Assembly (NCBI GenBank): GCA_020137815.1
Contig: CM035351.1
Coordinates: forward strand, 9,329,969-9,393,968
Reading direction: 5' to 3'
Source of the DNA: Hormiphora californensis
Lineage: Eukaryota > Ctenophora > Tentaculata > Cydippida > Pleurobrachiidae
DNA: 64,000 nucleotides
A model generated the notes under the pieces. The model saw nothing but the letters and a program-made list of their open reading frames with translations, had not been told where the DNA came from and did no database searches. Of the stretch, positions 41,507 to 51,600 are shown piece by piece. The position numbers and the translations under genes are program-made. Within the stretch, counting starts at the first letter, position 1. Each line of letters begins with the position of its first letter.

Positions 41507-42389
41507 ATGGCGTCCGATCCATTCTGCATTGGCGAACACTGTACTTTGGAGGACTGCCAAACTCTAGATTTCCTCCCAGTTTTATGCTCATTTTGTCAAA
41601 AGGTAAATTATCAAATAGGTTCAATGATTCACACTTACCCAATTACCTTATCAACGCAGGTTTTCTGTAAAACTCATTACTCGCCCAATATCCATGACTG
41701 CAAATGCATTCCGGAGCATACCGTTAAGACTACAGTTGCATCAGCACCATCCAAGCCTTGCTCCATATGTAACCATGTTGGTATGTTTTTCAGACTGTTA
41801 GTATGTAGTTTAGTGTATCAATCCCACGATACAAGGTGGGCACTAAATTGAACCTTTTCTTCAGTATACATTTTGTTTTTTTTTCAGATATCGTCAATGT
41901 GATATGTGAAGAATGTACCAAAGTATTCTGTATGTTACATCGAACACTCGAACAGCACAGTTGCCCTTCTGTCGAGGCAAAGAAGTCCAAACCTAGGGAG
42001 GTTAGCTCCCGTTGTATCTACAGCCAAGGGTACCCAGCTGAAACGAAAGGGTGCTAAATCTTTAGCATTGGAACGAAAAGTAATGTTGATGAAAATGAAA
42101 AACAAAAGTTCTGGTCCATCTTCAATCCCTCAAAGTGAAAGGATTTATTTGAATGTAACTGCAGAAGGGGGTAAACAGTGTTATTATCCACTGTAGTAAT
42201 CTATGGACTGTGGGGAGATCAGTGGACGCTATCTCGGATCACATGGGTTTGAAGAACAACAATGATCAGGCGGGTGCCGATCAGTTAGTTATGGAATACC
42301 AAGGGGAGGTGTTAGTGATGGGTGACAAGTTGTGTGATACCACCCAGAGTGGTGATACTGTTAACCTGAAGTATGTCCCTCCTAGCTGA
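41507..42389 (+). CDS. ZFAND1: AN1-type zinc-finger protein 1
   Basis: Three exons: 41507-41602, 41660-41780 and 41888-42389. Two AN1 fingers are visible: EHCTLEDCQTLDFLPVLCSF with VFCKTH and HDCKC, and CSICNHV with ICEECTKVFCMLH and HSC. The C-terminal ubiquitin-like region includes LKRKGAKSLALERKVMLMKM and SSIPQSERIYLNV, as in human ZFAND1, which recruits p97 and the 26S proteasome to arsenite stress granules. Exon 3 carries two frameshifts, near 42000 (SKPRE to RLAPVV) and near 42175 (KQ to VIIHCSN), after which the sequence runs in frame through LVMEYQGEVLVMGDKL to TGA at 42387-42389. Corrected length is about 240 residues against 268 in human. Confidence 0.9.
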
Positions 42390-42552
42390 GAGGTCTGTTT
42401 ATATAATGAATTGGGGAGTATTTATAAGTTGTTTATTTGGAGTTTGTTATTTTCAGTTTTCGTATTATATGACAGATAGGTGTACTGCTATCCAAGTGTT
42501 TGTCTTGTTGTTATTCCCCCCACTCCACTAACTACCAGTTATAATATCAGTG

Positions 42553-43528
42553 ATGTCAGACCCGGCAGCAAGGGCTGCTTCCCTAATGGCGGAGGGGAAG
42601 AAGAAGTTGGGTGGTGGGGGAGGATTCTTCTCTAAAATGTTTGGAGGCGGATCCGGTACTGAAGATGCCATTGATCTCTTTTGTCAGGTACTTTATTTGC
42701 AATGTACTTCCTTGTTATAGTAGCAGCTGATTAGTAACCACCACACAGTGATCTAAATCCCTCTCTTTCCCAGGCGGCAAACAACTACAAGATGGCCAAG
42801 ATGTGGTGTGAGGCAGGGGCAGCATTTCAGAAGGCTGCCTCTCTGAACAGTAGCATCAGTAAGCACGAGTCAGCCTCTCAGTATGTTGAGGCTGCAGGGT
42901 GCTTCAAGAAGAACAACACAGAACAAGCTGCTAAGTGTCTGCCAGGAGGCTATACAAGGTCTATGAGGAGCTTGGGAAGGTTTGGAATTGCAGCAAAGCA
43001 TTATGGAACCCTGGGGGAGCTGTTTGAGAACGAGAGAGATCCCAATATTGAGCTGGCTGTTGTGAATTATGAGAAGGCAGCGGACTACTACGAGGGAGAG
43101 GAGAGTTACAGCAGTGCTAACAAGTTCAAACTAAAGGTGGCACACTATAGCGCCCTCACTGATACAGATGCATGGGTACACCAGGGCAGTTAGTATCTAC
43201 GAGGAGGTGGCAGCCTAGAAGTATTGATAACTCCCTCCTGAAGTGGTCTGCCAAGGAGTACTACTTCAAGGCGGTGTTGTGTTGTATGTGTGTGAAGGGG
43301 GAGAGCAGGGCAGCCATAGCACGGTACGAGGAGGAGTTCCCTGCCTTCCTCAACACTAGAGAACACAAACTGGTGTGTGGGTTACAGGAGGCTATTGACG
43401 AGAGTAACAAGGAGTCATACACAGAGCTGGTACAGGAATTTGATAATATCTCACCCCTCGATAAATGGTTCACATCCATCCTGTTGAAGATTAAACGAGG
43501 TCTAGATGAGGAACCGGACTTGTGCTGA
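42553..43528 (+). CDS. NAPA: Alpha-SNAP (NSF attachment protein)
   Basis: Two exons: 42553-42687 and 42774-43528. The N-terminus MSDPAARAASLMAEGKKKL has a Gly-rich GGGGGFFSKMFGG loop, matching the membrane-binding loop FFSGLFGG of alpha-SNAP. The TPR-like helical repeats follow (NNYKMAKMWCEAGAAF, GRFGIAAKHYGTLGELF, NYEKAADYYEGEESYSSANK, LLKWSAKEYYFKAVLC). The C-terminal activating region ends ISPLDKWFTSILLKIKRG, with the conserved penultimate Leu environment (EEPDLC). Alpha-SNAP binds the SNARE bundle and recruits NSF for disassembly. About four frame changes lie between 42940 and 43210 (around CLPGG, GKVW, DTDA, VAA), so the exon as written is not translatable. Frame tracking through all three phases restores the full family sequence. 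Confidence 0.92.
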
Positions 43529-43924
43529 GTGATGTGCTTGTGTGGGGATATTCAACATGAACTGAGTATACTGATCTCTCTCTCTTATAATCTCTACTTT
43601 TGATGTTTTGATGTTATTCGCCATTATATTGGTGTGGTATAATAATTGGTTTGCTTTGATGCAGCAAATTAACACTGTGCTGGCCCCCCAAATAATGGTA
43701 GTTTGTTTAGATGTTAACCTGTTTGTTGTACAATTTTAACAGCACATCAAGTTGTCTTCTTTTTGGTTTCTTCCTCTATATTATGCCCCCTCGGACCCAC
43801 CCTCCCCCTTCTCCCCTTCCTTATTCTTCTCCCCAGTCCCCTCCTAACCATCTCCCTCCCTCTTCGTTCTCCCTCTAACACCCGATCACAGCTACGCGTG
43901 TCATGTTTACCATAGCGCCACCAC

Positions 43925-46900
43925 ATGTCCAAGATCTTCACCCCCACCAACCAGAAACTACTAACCAATGTAGTGGTAGTAAAACTGAAGAAGGGAGGGA
44001 AGCGATTTGAGATAGCCTGTTACAAGAACAAAGTTGTCGCATGGAGAAGTAAAATGTGAGTTTTAGTGAAAATAACCATGATACATATAGATTAGAAAGC
44101 CTGTAATAGAAAGGGCAGATGAGTGGTGATGAGGATAGCGTGCAACTTGGGGGATGTTGCTTTATGAAAAGAGCTCGAATTCCTGAGCTCCAGATTTACA
44201 GTTTAACTTGTTTCGGGACGGAGCAAGAATCGACCTTATCAACCTGGCCTAGGTGGCTTATAAGGAGGCAGTTCGGTGTATTCGAAGGGGTCACAAGTCA
44301 TCTTATCTACACAGTTCACCAATCTCCCTCTAATAATTTGAACAAAGTTAAACTCGGTATATTTCAATGCAGTTAATTGGTGAGAAAGAACTCAGAAAAT
44401 CTCAAAAATTAGACCGACCCTCACTCTGTATATTAGAAAAGGATGAGAGAGGGGGTGATCCCCCGTTCCTTTTCTGCTACACAAAGTGGCAAATAAGCTC
44501 TCTCACCAATATCAATATCACAGCCGACATGATTTCTCGTCAGGGCCCTGACGCAATATCAGTTCGGCATGTATGAAATCCAATCTCGTCGACCAACATC
44601 CTTTAAAAACAGATCGGATAAGACCAGCTCACTCAAAGTCCATAAATCAATTCCTCGAAATAAGATTCGTCCTAAGTAATAATACTAGGAGAAAAAGAAC
44701 CTTCATTGCCTAAAAATCTAACTCTAGATCTCAATTTTGTCCCTGAGACTCAGATATAGCCTCTCCAAGTTGTTCATCTGTTCCACCACTAGGAGATACA
44801 TTTGGTCGTTATCGTCTATGTTGGGGATAGCCCGGCATGCGTGAGAAGGGTAGTCCTCCATACCCAGGCAGACCTCGGGACTGATCACTATCTCATCAAC
44901 CTAATGTAGGGGGTAGTGTTAGTCTCATTATAATCGGTCAAACGTCAGTCGTATTGGGGGAAGAGAGAAGCTGAATTCGAATATGGGGCTGGGACCAGAA
45001 TGAGTTTTGAGGCACTCAGAAAAGATTAATTCCCTATTAGGTTCAGGGTGGGTTAACTAACCTGTATACTCATACTATTGAAGGCACGTCTCTCCTCGTC
45101 CCCGAATATCTTCTTGGCCAGTCTGTGCTCAATATAACAACGGAGGGAGAGATAACTCTCAATAAGCTTCACACCAGATAGCTTGTAGTTGTCGATAGCA
45201 TCAACCTTAACACACACCTAGAAATGGAAAAGGTGTTAGAGCGCTAAGGAAGAAAAGGAATGGTTTATTAAAGCAAGGATCTGAAGGGGTAGTTTATGGT
45301 GCTAGATTGCCTAGGTGGATGGGGGATTACCTCTTTCTTCACGGATAGCTTGTTAAGAATGGTCTCCTGGATCTGGTGGGTGGAAGTCCAACAGTCCGCC
45401 ACTGACTCATTGAGGGGTTTGGGGCGAGTGAAACACTTCTTACGATCCAAACTAAACCTTCCTGGCCCGGGTGCTGCTGCTGCTGCATTGGACACACCAA
45501 CCAGAGAGTGGCTGACGAGGAAGATAAAGGAGAGGATGGTAAGAGATATCATCTTGATCCCATCGCAACTAAATGCCCCTTTTATACCCATCTCAGGAGG
45601 TGTGGGGTGCAAGCTGTGCGAGGTGCGTCAATCGTCATGTGATGCATCCGGCTTACAAGATATAACGTTTAGGCGTATCTAAACGCATATCTTGAGAGGG
45701 GTAGTAGGTGAAAAATAGAGAGATAGAGAGTCGAGAGAGAAAGACAGATACAGAGAGGGACAGAGAAAATTTGCTTTAAAAACTTTCGCACACCTTGGGG
45801 TTAAGACTAAAAGATAAAGATCAGAGTTTTCAAAAGGGGTGCAGCTAAACTGCTTTCAATTAAGTTAGATATCTTTTTTTTCTAAATAACAGAATACTCT
45901 GCTATGCCACTTAACATTTTAATTAGTTTAATGAAAAAGTTTTCATTTTGTTTTTCAGAGAGAAGAACCTGGACGAAGTGTTACAAACGGATACAGTCTT
46001 TGTGAATGTGGTTCGGGGAGAGGTTGCTAAGGTAACAGATCTCAAGAAAGTCTTCAATACAGATGATCGTAACAAAATATGTTTAGAGGTAAGAACAAAT
46101 ATACTGAGGCCGAGAATATTATATAGACAAACAGATAGTTTCGACGTTCCCTCTTTCTTAATCATTCCAGTTCTCTCAGTTCAAGAACATCTCACATCTC
46201 CCTATCTAGATTCTGGAGAAGGGAGAGTTTCAGTTGTCTGAGAAGGAGAGACAGTCTGCCCTCAGTAACAAGTTTACCGAGATAGCAAACTGTATCTCCA
46301 ACATGTGTATTAACCCTACTACAGAGCGGCCCTACCCAGTTTCTATGTTAGAGAAGGCCATGAAGGATGCACATATCAGTGTGAACCCCAATAGATCTGC
46401 CAAACAACAGGTAACAATGGGGGGGGGGGCGGGGGCACTGGGCATGGCGAAAGCAATCTGGCAATCAATATCCTGTCATGAGTGAATACAATATATATTG
46501 GGTAGTGACAGTGTGATACAGATCAATTCATCTTGTTCTTTTGAACTAGTAAATCTGCCGATCTCACTAGCTCTTCTCTGTCTATCAATGCATTCCACTG
46601 GTCTAACCGTGCTCTCTCAACGTGTTCACATGTCTGAACGCATGGGGTTGGGATGTTAGACGTTCATATGTGGGTGGGTGGTTGTTAGGCTTGTTCAGAT
46701 TGCGGGTTCGCCACCCAGGGAGTCTCAAAACACAGTAGTTCACCAAGTTTGCAACTGTTTCGGGAGATCTCGCACACAAAGTTCATCATTTACACATTCA
46801 CGCATCACAGATATTCATAAACACGATCATATCAAAACTCAGGGACGGTCGATCACACAGACGAGACTCACACACGATGTTCAGTGGTGGGAGAGAGAAG

Positions 46901-47734
46901 AACCCCGAGAGAGAAGAATCTCTCTTCTGTCTCTCTTCACTTCTGCTTAAATATCCCGTCAACAAAACAGTCACGTGACTTCTGTACCAGAAACAACAGG
47001 GGTACTACCAAACTTTGCGACACGCTTGCCCGACTAGAACTGTTAACACCTTTCAAGTCAAGATGGCGGCCTATTCAGATTCATAGATCTGAATAACTTT
47101 CCCTAAAAACTAATCTAAACTCTACTGGTAACTCTGCCGATCTCACTAGCTCGCTCTCTGTCTATCAATGCATTCCACAGGTCTAACCGGGCTCTCTCAA
47201 CACGTTCACATGTCAATAACATTCACATGTCAATAAGCACCAGGTCATATCTAGAACTAAAGTAAGGGGACGGGGCGGACTTAGAGGTACGGTACACTTC
47301 ACTACCCCCCCCCCCCCCACGATAGGCATTGGAAGTGTTGAAGACGCTGAAAGAGTCCATCCCTATCGAGAGGGTGAAGATGGTGGTGCGTGTATCAATG
47401 TCACAGAGCGATGCCAAGAAGTGCAGGGACAAGATCAAAGCAATGTACATTAGTATCACCACAGAGGATAACGACGGGCAATTCGAAATTGTAAGTTTTA
47501 TCAAGAATGGTCCCTGATATTGTTTAGTGCTGTATAACTCCACTATCCCCACCATATCTATCATCCATCTCTGCCACCTCCCTCTAACCATCTCTACCTC
47601 CTCTACAGGTTGGGTTATCGGAGCCTGGTAACTACAAACCCCTTGCTGAGCTAGTGGGTAAGCACTCTCGTGGAAAGGGAATGTGTGAAGTGATAGGGGT
47701 CCAAGATAATAGTGAACTTGATGTTTTAAAGTGA
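43925..47734 (+). CDS. SBDS: Ribosome maturation protein SBDS
   Basis: Five exons: 43925-44055, 45959-46088, 46210-46410, 47326-47490 and 47609-47734. They total 753 bases, giving exactly 250 residues, the same length as human SBDS, with no frameshift. Domain I (FYSH) is [26 protein letters not shown] and [14 protein letters not shown]. Domain II is [32 protein letters not shown] and [11 protein letters not shown]. Domain III is [20 protein letters not shown] and [20 protein letters not shown], ending in a short [13 protein letters not shown] tail. SBDS works with the GTPase EFL1 to release eIF6 from 60S subunits. The last exon reads through a possible GTAAGC donor at 47658; the read-through version matches the family tail. 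Intron 1 holds an antisense gene, and intron 3 holds a direct-repeat structure. Confidence 0.97.
44724..45552 (-). CDS. Secreted cysteine-containing protein, nested in SBDS intron 1
   Basis: Three minus-strand exons, 45552-45331, 45217-45062 and 44900-44724, join in frame to give 184 residues. The signal peptide is [19 protein letters not shown], followed by an Ala/Pro/Gly linker and a globular part with [51 protein letters not shown] and a C-terminal helix [16 protein letters not shown]. Five to seven Cys suggest disulphides. A strong TATAAAAG lies only 27-34 bp before the ATG. No family is recognised; it could be a small secreted effector or lineage-specific protein. The complete exon structure, consensus splice sites and promoter support a real gene rather than a chance frame. 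Confidence 0.75.
45579..45586 (-). promoter_or_regulatory. TATA box (TATAAAAG) very close to the start codon of the nested gene
   Basis: On the minus strand, TATAAAAGGGG begins 34 bp before the ATG at 45552. A conventional start about 30 bp downstream would leave a 5' leader of only about four bases. Confidence 0.6.
46556..47217. repeat. Direct repeats of about 80 bp flanking a 500-bp segment in SBDS intron 3
   Basis: 46556-46633 and 47131-47217 share CTGCCGATCTCACTAGCTC, TGTCTATCAATGCATTCCAC and GGTCTAACC with a few substitutions, in the same orientation. The interior has no gene; it ends with an extra short CACATGTCAATAA duplication. This could be a tiny LTR-type (TRIM-like) insertion or a segmental duplication. 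Confidence 0.65.
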
Positions 47735-48646
47735 TAACTCCTTTTTATTGAACATTTCTTGTTGTTTTTATCTCTCATGTTTGATGATCTAATGAATTGA
47801 GTTTGTATTTTGTTACGTCATTAGGTCTCAGAATTCAGATCACTGTTTTTCTCCACAACCTGACCCATCACGCCTACAGCTGGATAGTGCTCTATGTCTC
47901 AGTACATGTGATTACCCTCATTTATCAAGAGGGCTCTAATCACTTCAGATGGTACCTGTGTGTAGGGACCCCTGCTGCCGCAGTGTAACGCAACAAGTTT
48001 GGTAGAGTGATAGTTGGAGGACGCGGTGACACAGCATCAAGGTTGTGTGCGCGCCTCCACACGCAAGGACATTGCGACCATCTGTGAGTGTAATGAGTGC
48101 CTGTAGCACTTCCTATTTAAACCCTGTCCATTTCGATAATGACTTCATCATGACTGGTGCTGATCACAAATCATCACTGAACTCCAATCACCGGCTGATC
48201 ATGGATTCAGGGACTTTGAAGGCCCTTATCCGGGAAGTTGGAGCGGTAAAGGGTAGACCGCGCGCGAAAAGAGGGGACCTTTCGAAAGAGAGAGGTCACC
48301 GCGCGCTCCTGTTCAACACAAGAATACAAACTTTCTCACATCACAAAATATCGAAATCAATCACAACTTTTATCCAAAAACATGAAACACATATTCAAAC
48401 ATAAATCATTTTCAAGATGGCAGGACGGTAAAGTTTAGTCTAGGTCGCATTGTCCAGGACATCATGAACTTAGGGGGAGGCAGACCCTCAGTTAGAAATT
48501 TAACAATAATTTTACTAGCTAGGAAGGGACTACTGCCATCAGTCTGCCCCTTCCTCCCAGTCCTCTTCTCTCAGTACAGCTCCTATCCCATCCCCCTCTT
48601 CAGGTAAGTAGACACGCCCCTATCTCCACTGCAAAGTTACCTCCGG
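47735..48646. other. Spacer between convergent SBDS and TRAPPC9 genes
   Basis: No gene is recognised. A GCGCGC-bounded imperfect hairpin lies near 48258-48306. The 119-codon frame at 48045-48404 has no domain or splice context. Confidence 0.5.
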
Positions 48647-51600
48647 TCAGAGGTAGATAGCTGAACGAATGGACTGTGAGACTGCCCTGCTTTCAGTAGA
48701 GGTATAACAGTGTTGTGGAGTGCCAATACACGGTATAGTTGCCTTCTTTCTAGTGTTCCCCTCGCAGAACGCCCGGACAAAAAGGAACACTTCAGAGATG
48801 TCACTAGTGGAGACATTAGAGATGTTGACAGTGATTGGTATTGGTGTTCCCATTGGAAACTCCCCTCCACATCCCTTACATTCTATCACAATACTCTCTT
48901 TAAAGGCATGTTGCAGATCTGTACTAGTCTGCATGGAACACAGGAAGTCTACTGTCCCCTGTTTGTTGGCAGTCCTCCAGGGACAGTATACTGTATCAGG
49001 TTGCAGCAGATCACATCCCATCACCCTCCCTTGACACTGTGATCTCCTCCCCTGTAGCAGGGTCAACTCTGGCTAGATCACACTCCGTGTTGAGTACCTC
49101 CCCCGCCTCTAGGATATGGGAGGTACCAGCGACAGTAAAGTGTAACCTCTCTGTACAGAGGGATGTGAGAGAGAGGGACCATCTACAGAGTGTGCTGTCC
49201 AGGGGGTGAGGGGAGATGGAGTAGAGATGTAGTCGGTATAACTAGTGACACTTGTGTAGGGATACTAATCCTAGATTCCCTATAATACCCCCTGTTTGCC
49301 TCATAGTACCGGACTATTACAGAGAACACCTCCTCTATGTGCACAGTGTCCACCCTCCCTCCCCTGTTTCGTCTCACTACTGGTTCTATATCCCCTGCCT
49401 CCGTACTGTTCTCATACTCAGTACCACCCCTCCTTCCTTCTCCTCCTCTCTGGTCCCCAAAACAGCCCTCCCTTCTTTTGAACCCAATCCTCGTATCAAC
49501 ACTTATCTTGATCTGCACAGTCTCACCAGGACCTATAGGCAGCGGAACAGCATCATATCGGAAGATGGTTGGAGGGTTAGTCTGGTCTAGGAATTCTAAC
49601 TCCGTGATTGGATGGTTACTGTTGTTTGTTAGGCTACATGCACACTCCACCTCCTCCCCTTCATACAGGGCCAGGGAGGGAGGAGAGGTTATGGTCAGGA
49701 GAGGCATCACTGGGGCCACATGTATCTCCTCTATTTGGTCTAGTGGTAGACGACATGGTATACCCCACAGTTGGGCAGATATGGCGCTCACTCGGAAGGT
49801 ACAGGCTTGTAGAGGCTTCATTGTTAGTGTTACATCTACAACTTGTTTGGGGTAGATGGTGACTGTACTAGGGTAACACTCCACTTCACCACCTGAAACA
49901 GGGGGCTATAATGGGAACTGGGGAGACACAAAACATAGCAACTAGACTGAATCGGTACTTGAAGTCAGGTAATACAGAATTGGACGGCATACTACGTCTA
50001 ATCAGTAGGACGTATCAGTATTGAAACACTTACCCTCCACGACGCATCTCATGTCTAACAGTTGGAGAGATTGAAGGAGAGGGTTCTCTAACTTCACAAC
50101 TACCGTACCAAACTCATCAGCCACCCAACACACATCACGTTTCTCCCTGGAGACAGAAAGAGAGTTATAGTACCTCAACCTGATAGCCATTCATACAGCT
50201 GTCAGCAGGGGGAGCAAGAATCTGAACAAACTCAACATCTTTATTAAATGGAAGTGGTATAACACTGATTTTAATTCAGGTACACTTACTTAGCCTTTGG
50301 GTTGTATATGAAGACACTGGAGCTAACTTGAGCAACTCTGGGTTGCAGTGTCTCACTCAACACATTGATTGTAACCCGTTTACAGACAGGAATGTGTTTA
50401 ACAATAATATTCTCCTCAGCATGCCATGTGCTATTCTTAACAATCAGATTCAGTATCCTCAGCTGGTCTTCATGCTCTAGATGGGAGTGGAAGTTTTGTA
50501 GTAGGACACATCCCAGTACTCTAACCACAGTGGTGCCATTAGCTAACTTGTCACTTGCAGTTAATGAAGTTCTCCAGTACCATTCTCTGTGGAGGAAGAA
50601 ATAAATAGGGCGTTAAACTCACTCATACCGTGCATTTACGGACCGTGCTATTTGAACCGACAGTTCAATAATCGGTTCAGGGAACTGGAAAGGCTAAGGG
50701 TAAAGGGGTAGAGTGAAGTAAGTATGTATTTACCTGGAGTCGTGGCCAGCCAACCTTCTGCTGCTCGTGATCCCCCGGTACTACCCCATACTTCTCCAGC
50801 ACCTCCTTTAGAATAGCGAAGGAGATCATATGGGGCTTCAGTTTGGGGTCCATACTCATACTCTCTAGAGCGACTTGACGGAGAAAGTAGCAGTATTTCC
50901 TAGACATGCCCATCCTCTTGTACAGGAGGGCAATGGTACAATAGAACTGTAGTCTCTCTATAGGGTAGAGATCCTCTAAACAGTAAAATATCTCTGTGGT
51001 CAGGATAGAACATGCCTCAGAGATACAATCCAGATCTATCATTAGACGCACATACTTTAGTGTGCACTCCAACCTGAAATATAGGGGGGGGGGGGTTACA
51101 ACACACGGTGTCCCGTTTCAATACTTCAGACAGTTGAACTGTTCGTATCCAAGAGGGACAAACAGTTCAACAAAACAGGTCCCTCTAAACGATGTGCTTC
51201 AAATTTGGTAGAAGATATCACTTACATGATAAGAGTGGATTCCCTTAGTTTCTCCATACACCCGATAGCACACCGGAATGTCTTGGTAATGTTCTCCAGG
51301 CTCCGCTGATCCGGTTCACTGCTAAGACTATTCAGGGACTCCTGGGAGCCACTGTGGTTAGGTGCCGGTCCCCCTCCCTCTAGCTGGAGGATTCGAGCTA
51401 TGGCACAACACTGACCCTCATAGGCTGCACCAACCCACACACTGTCACCAATACCTGCAAAGGAGAGGGGAGTTAGATGATGTTGTGGCCATTGCATCGC
51501 GTGTTTACAACAGCAATCTAAGATCTATTGTGACAGTTTATCACAGCATTTCAGATCTCTCCTACAACTGTCATCAGATGACAGATGTTCACCTGATATG

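Noticed and set aside
46640-46720. Possible tRNA-derived SINE head (GGGTTCGCCACCC resembles a B box)
   Set aside because: No matching A box at the right distance and no cloverleaf could be drawn.
47658-47734. A last SBDS intron starting at the GTAAGC after position 47657
   Set aside because: Reading through gives a C-terminus matching the family and exactly 250 residues; no better downstream exon was found.
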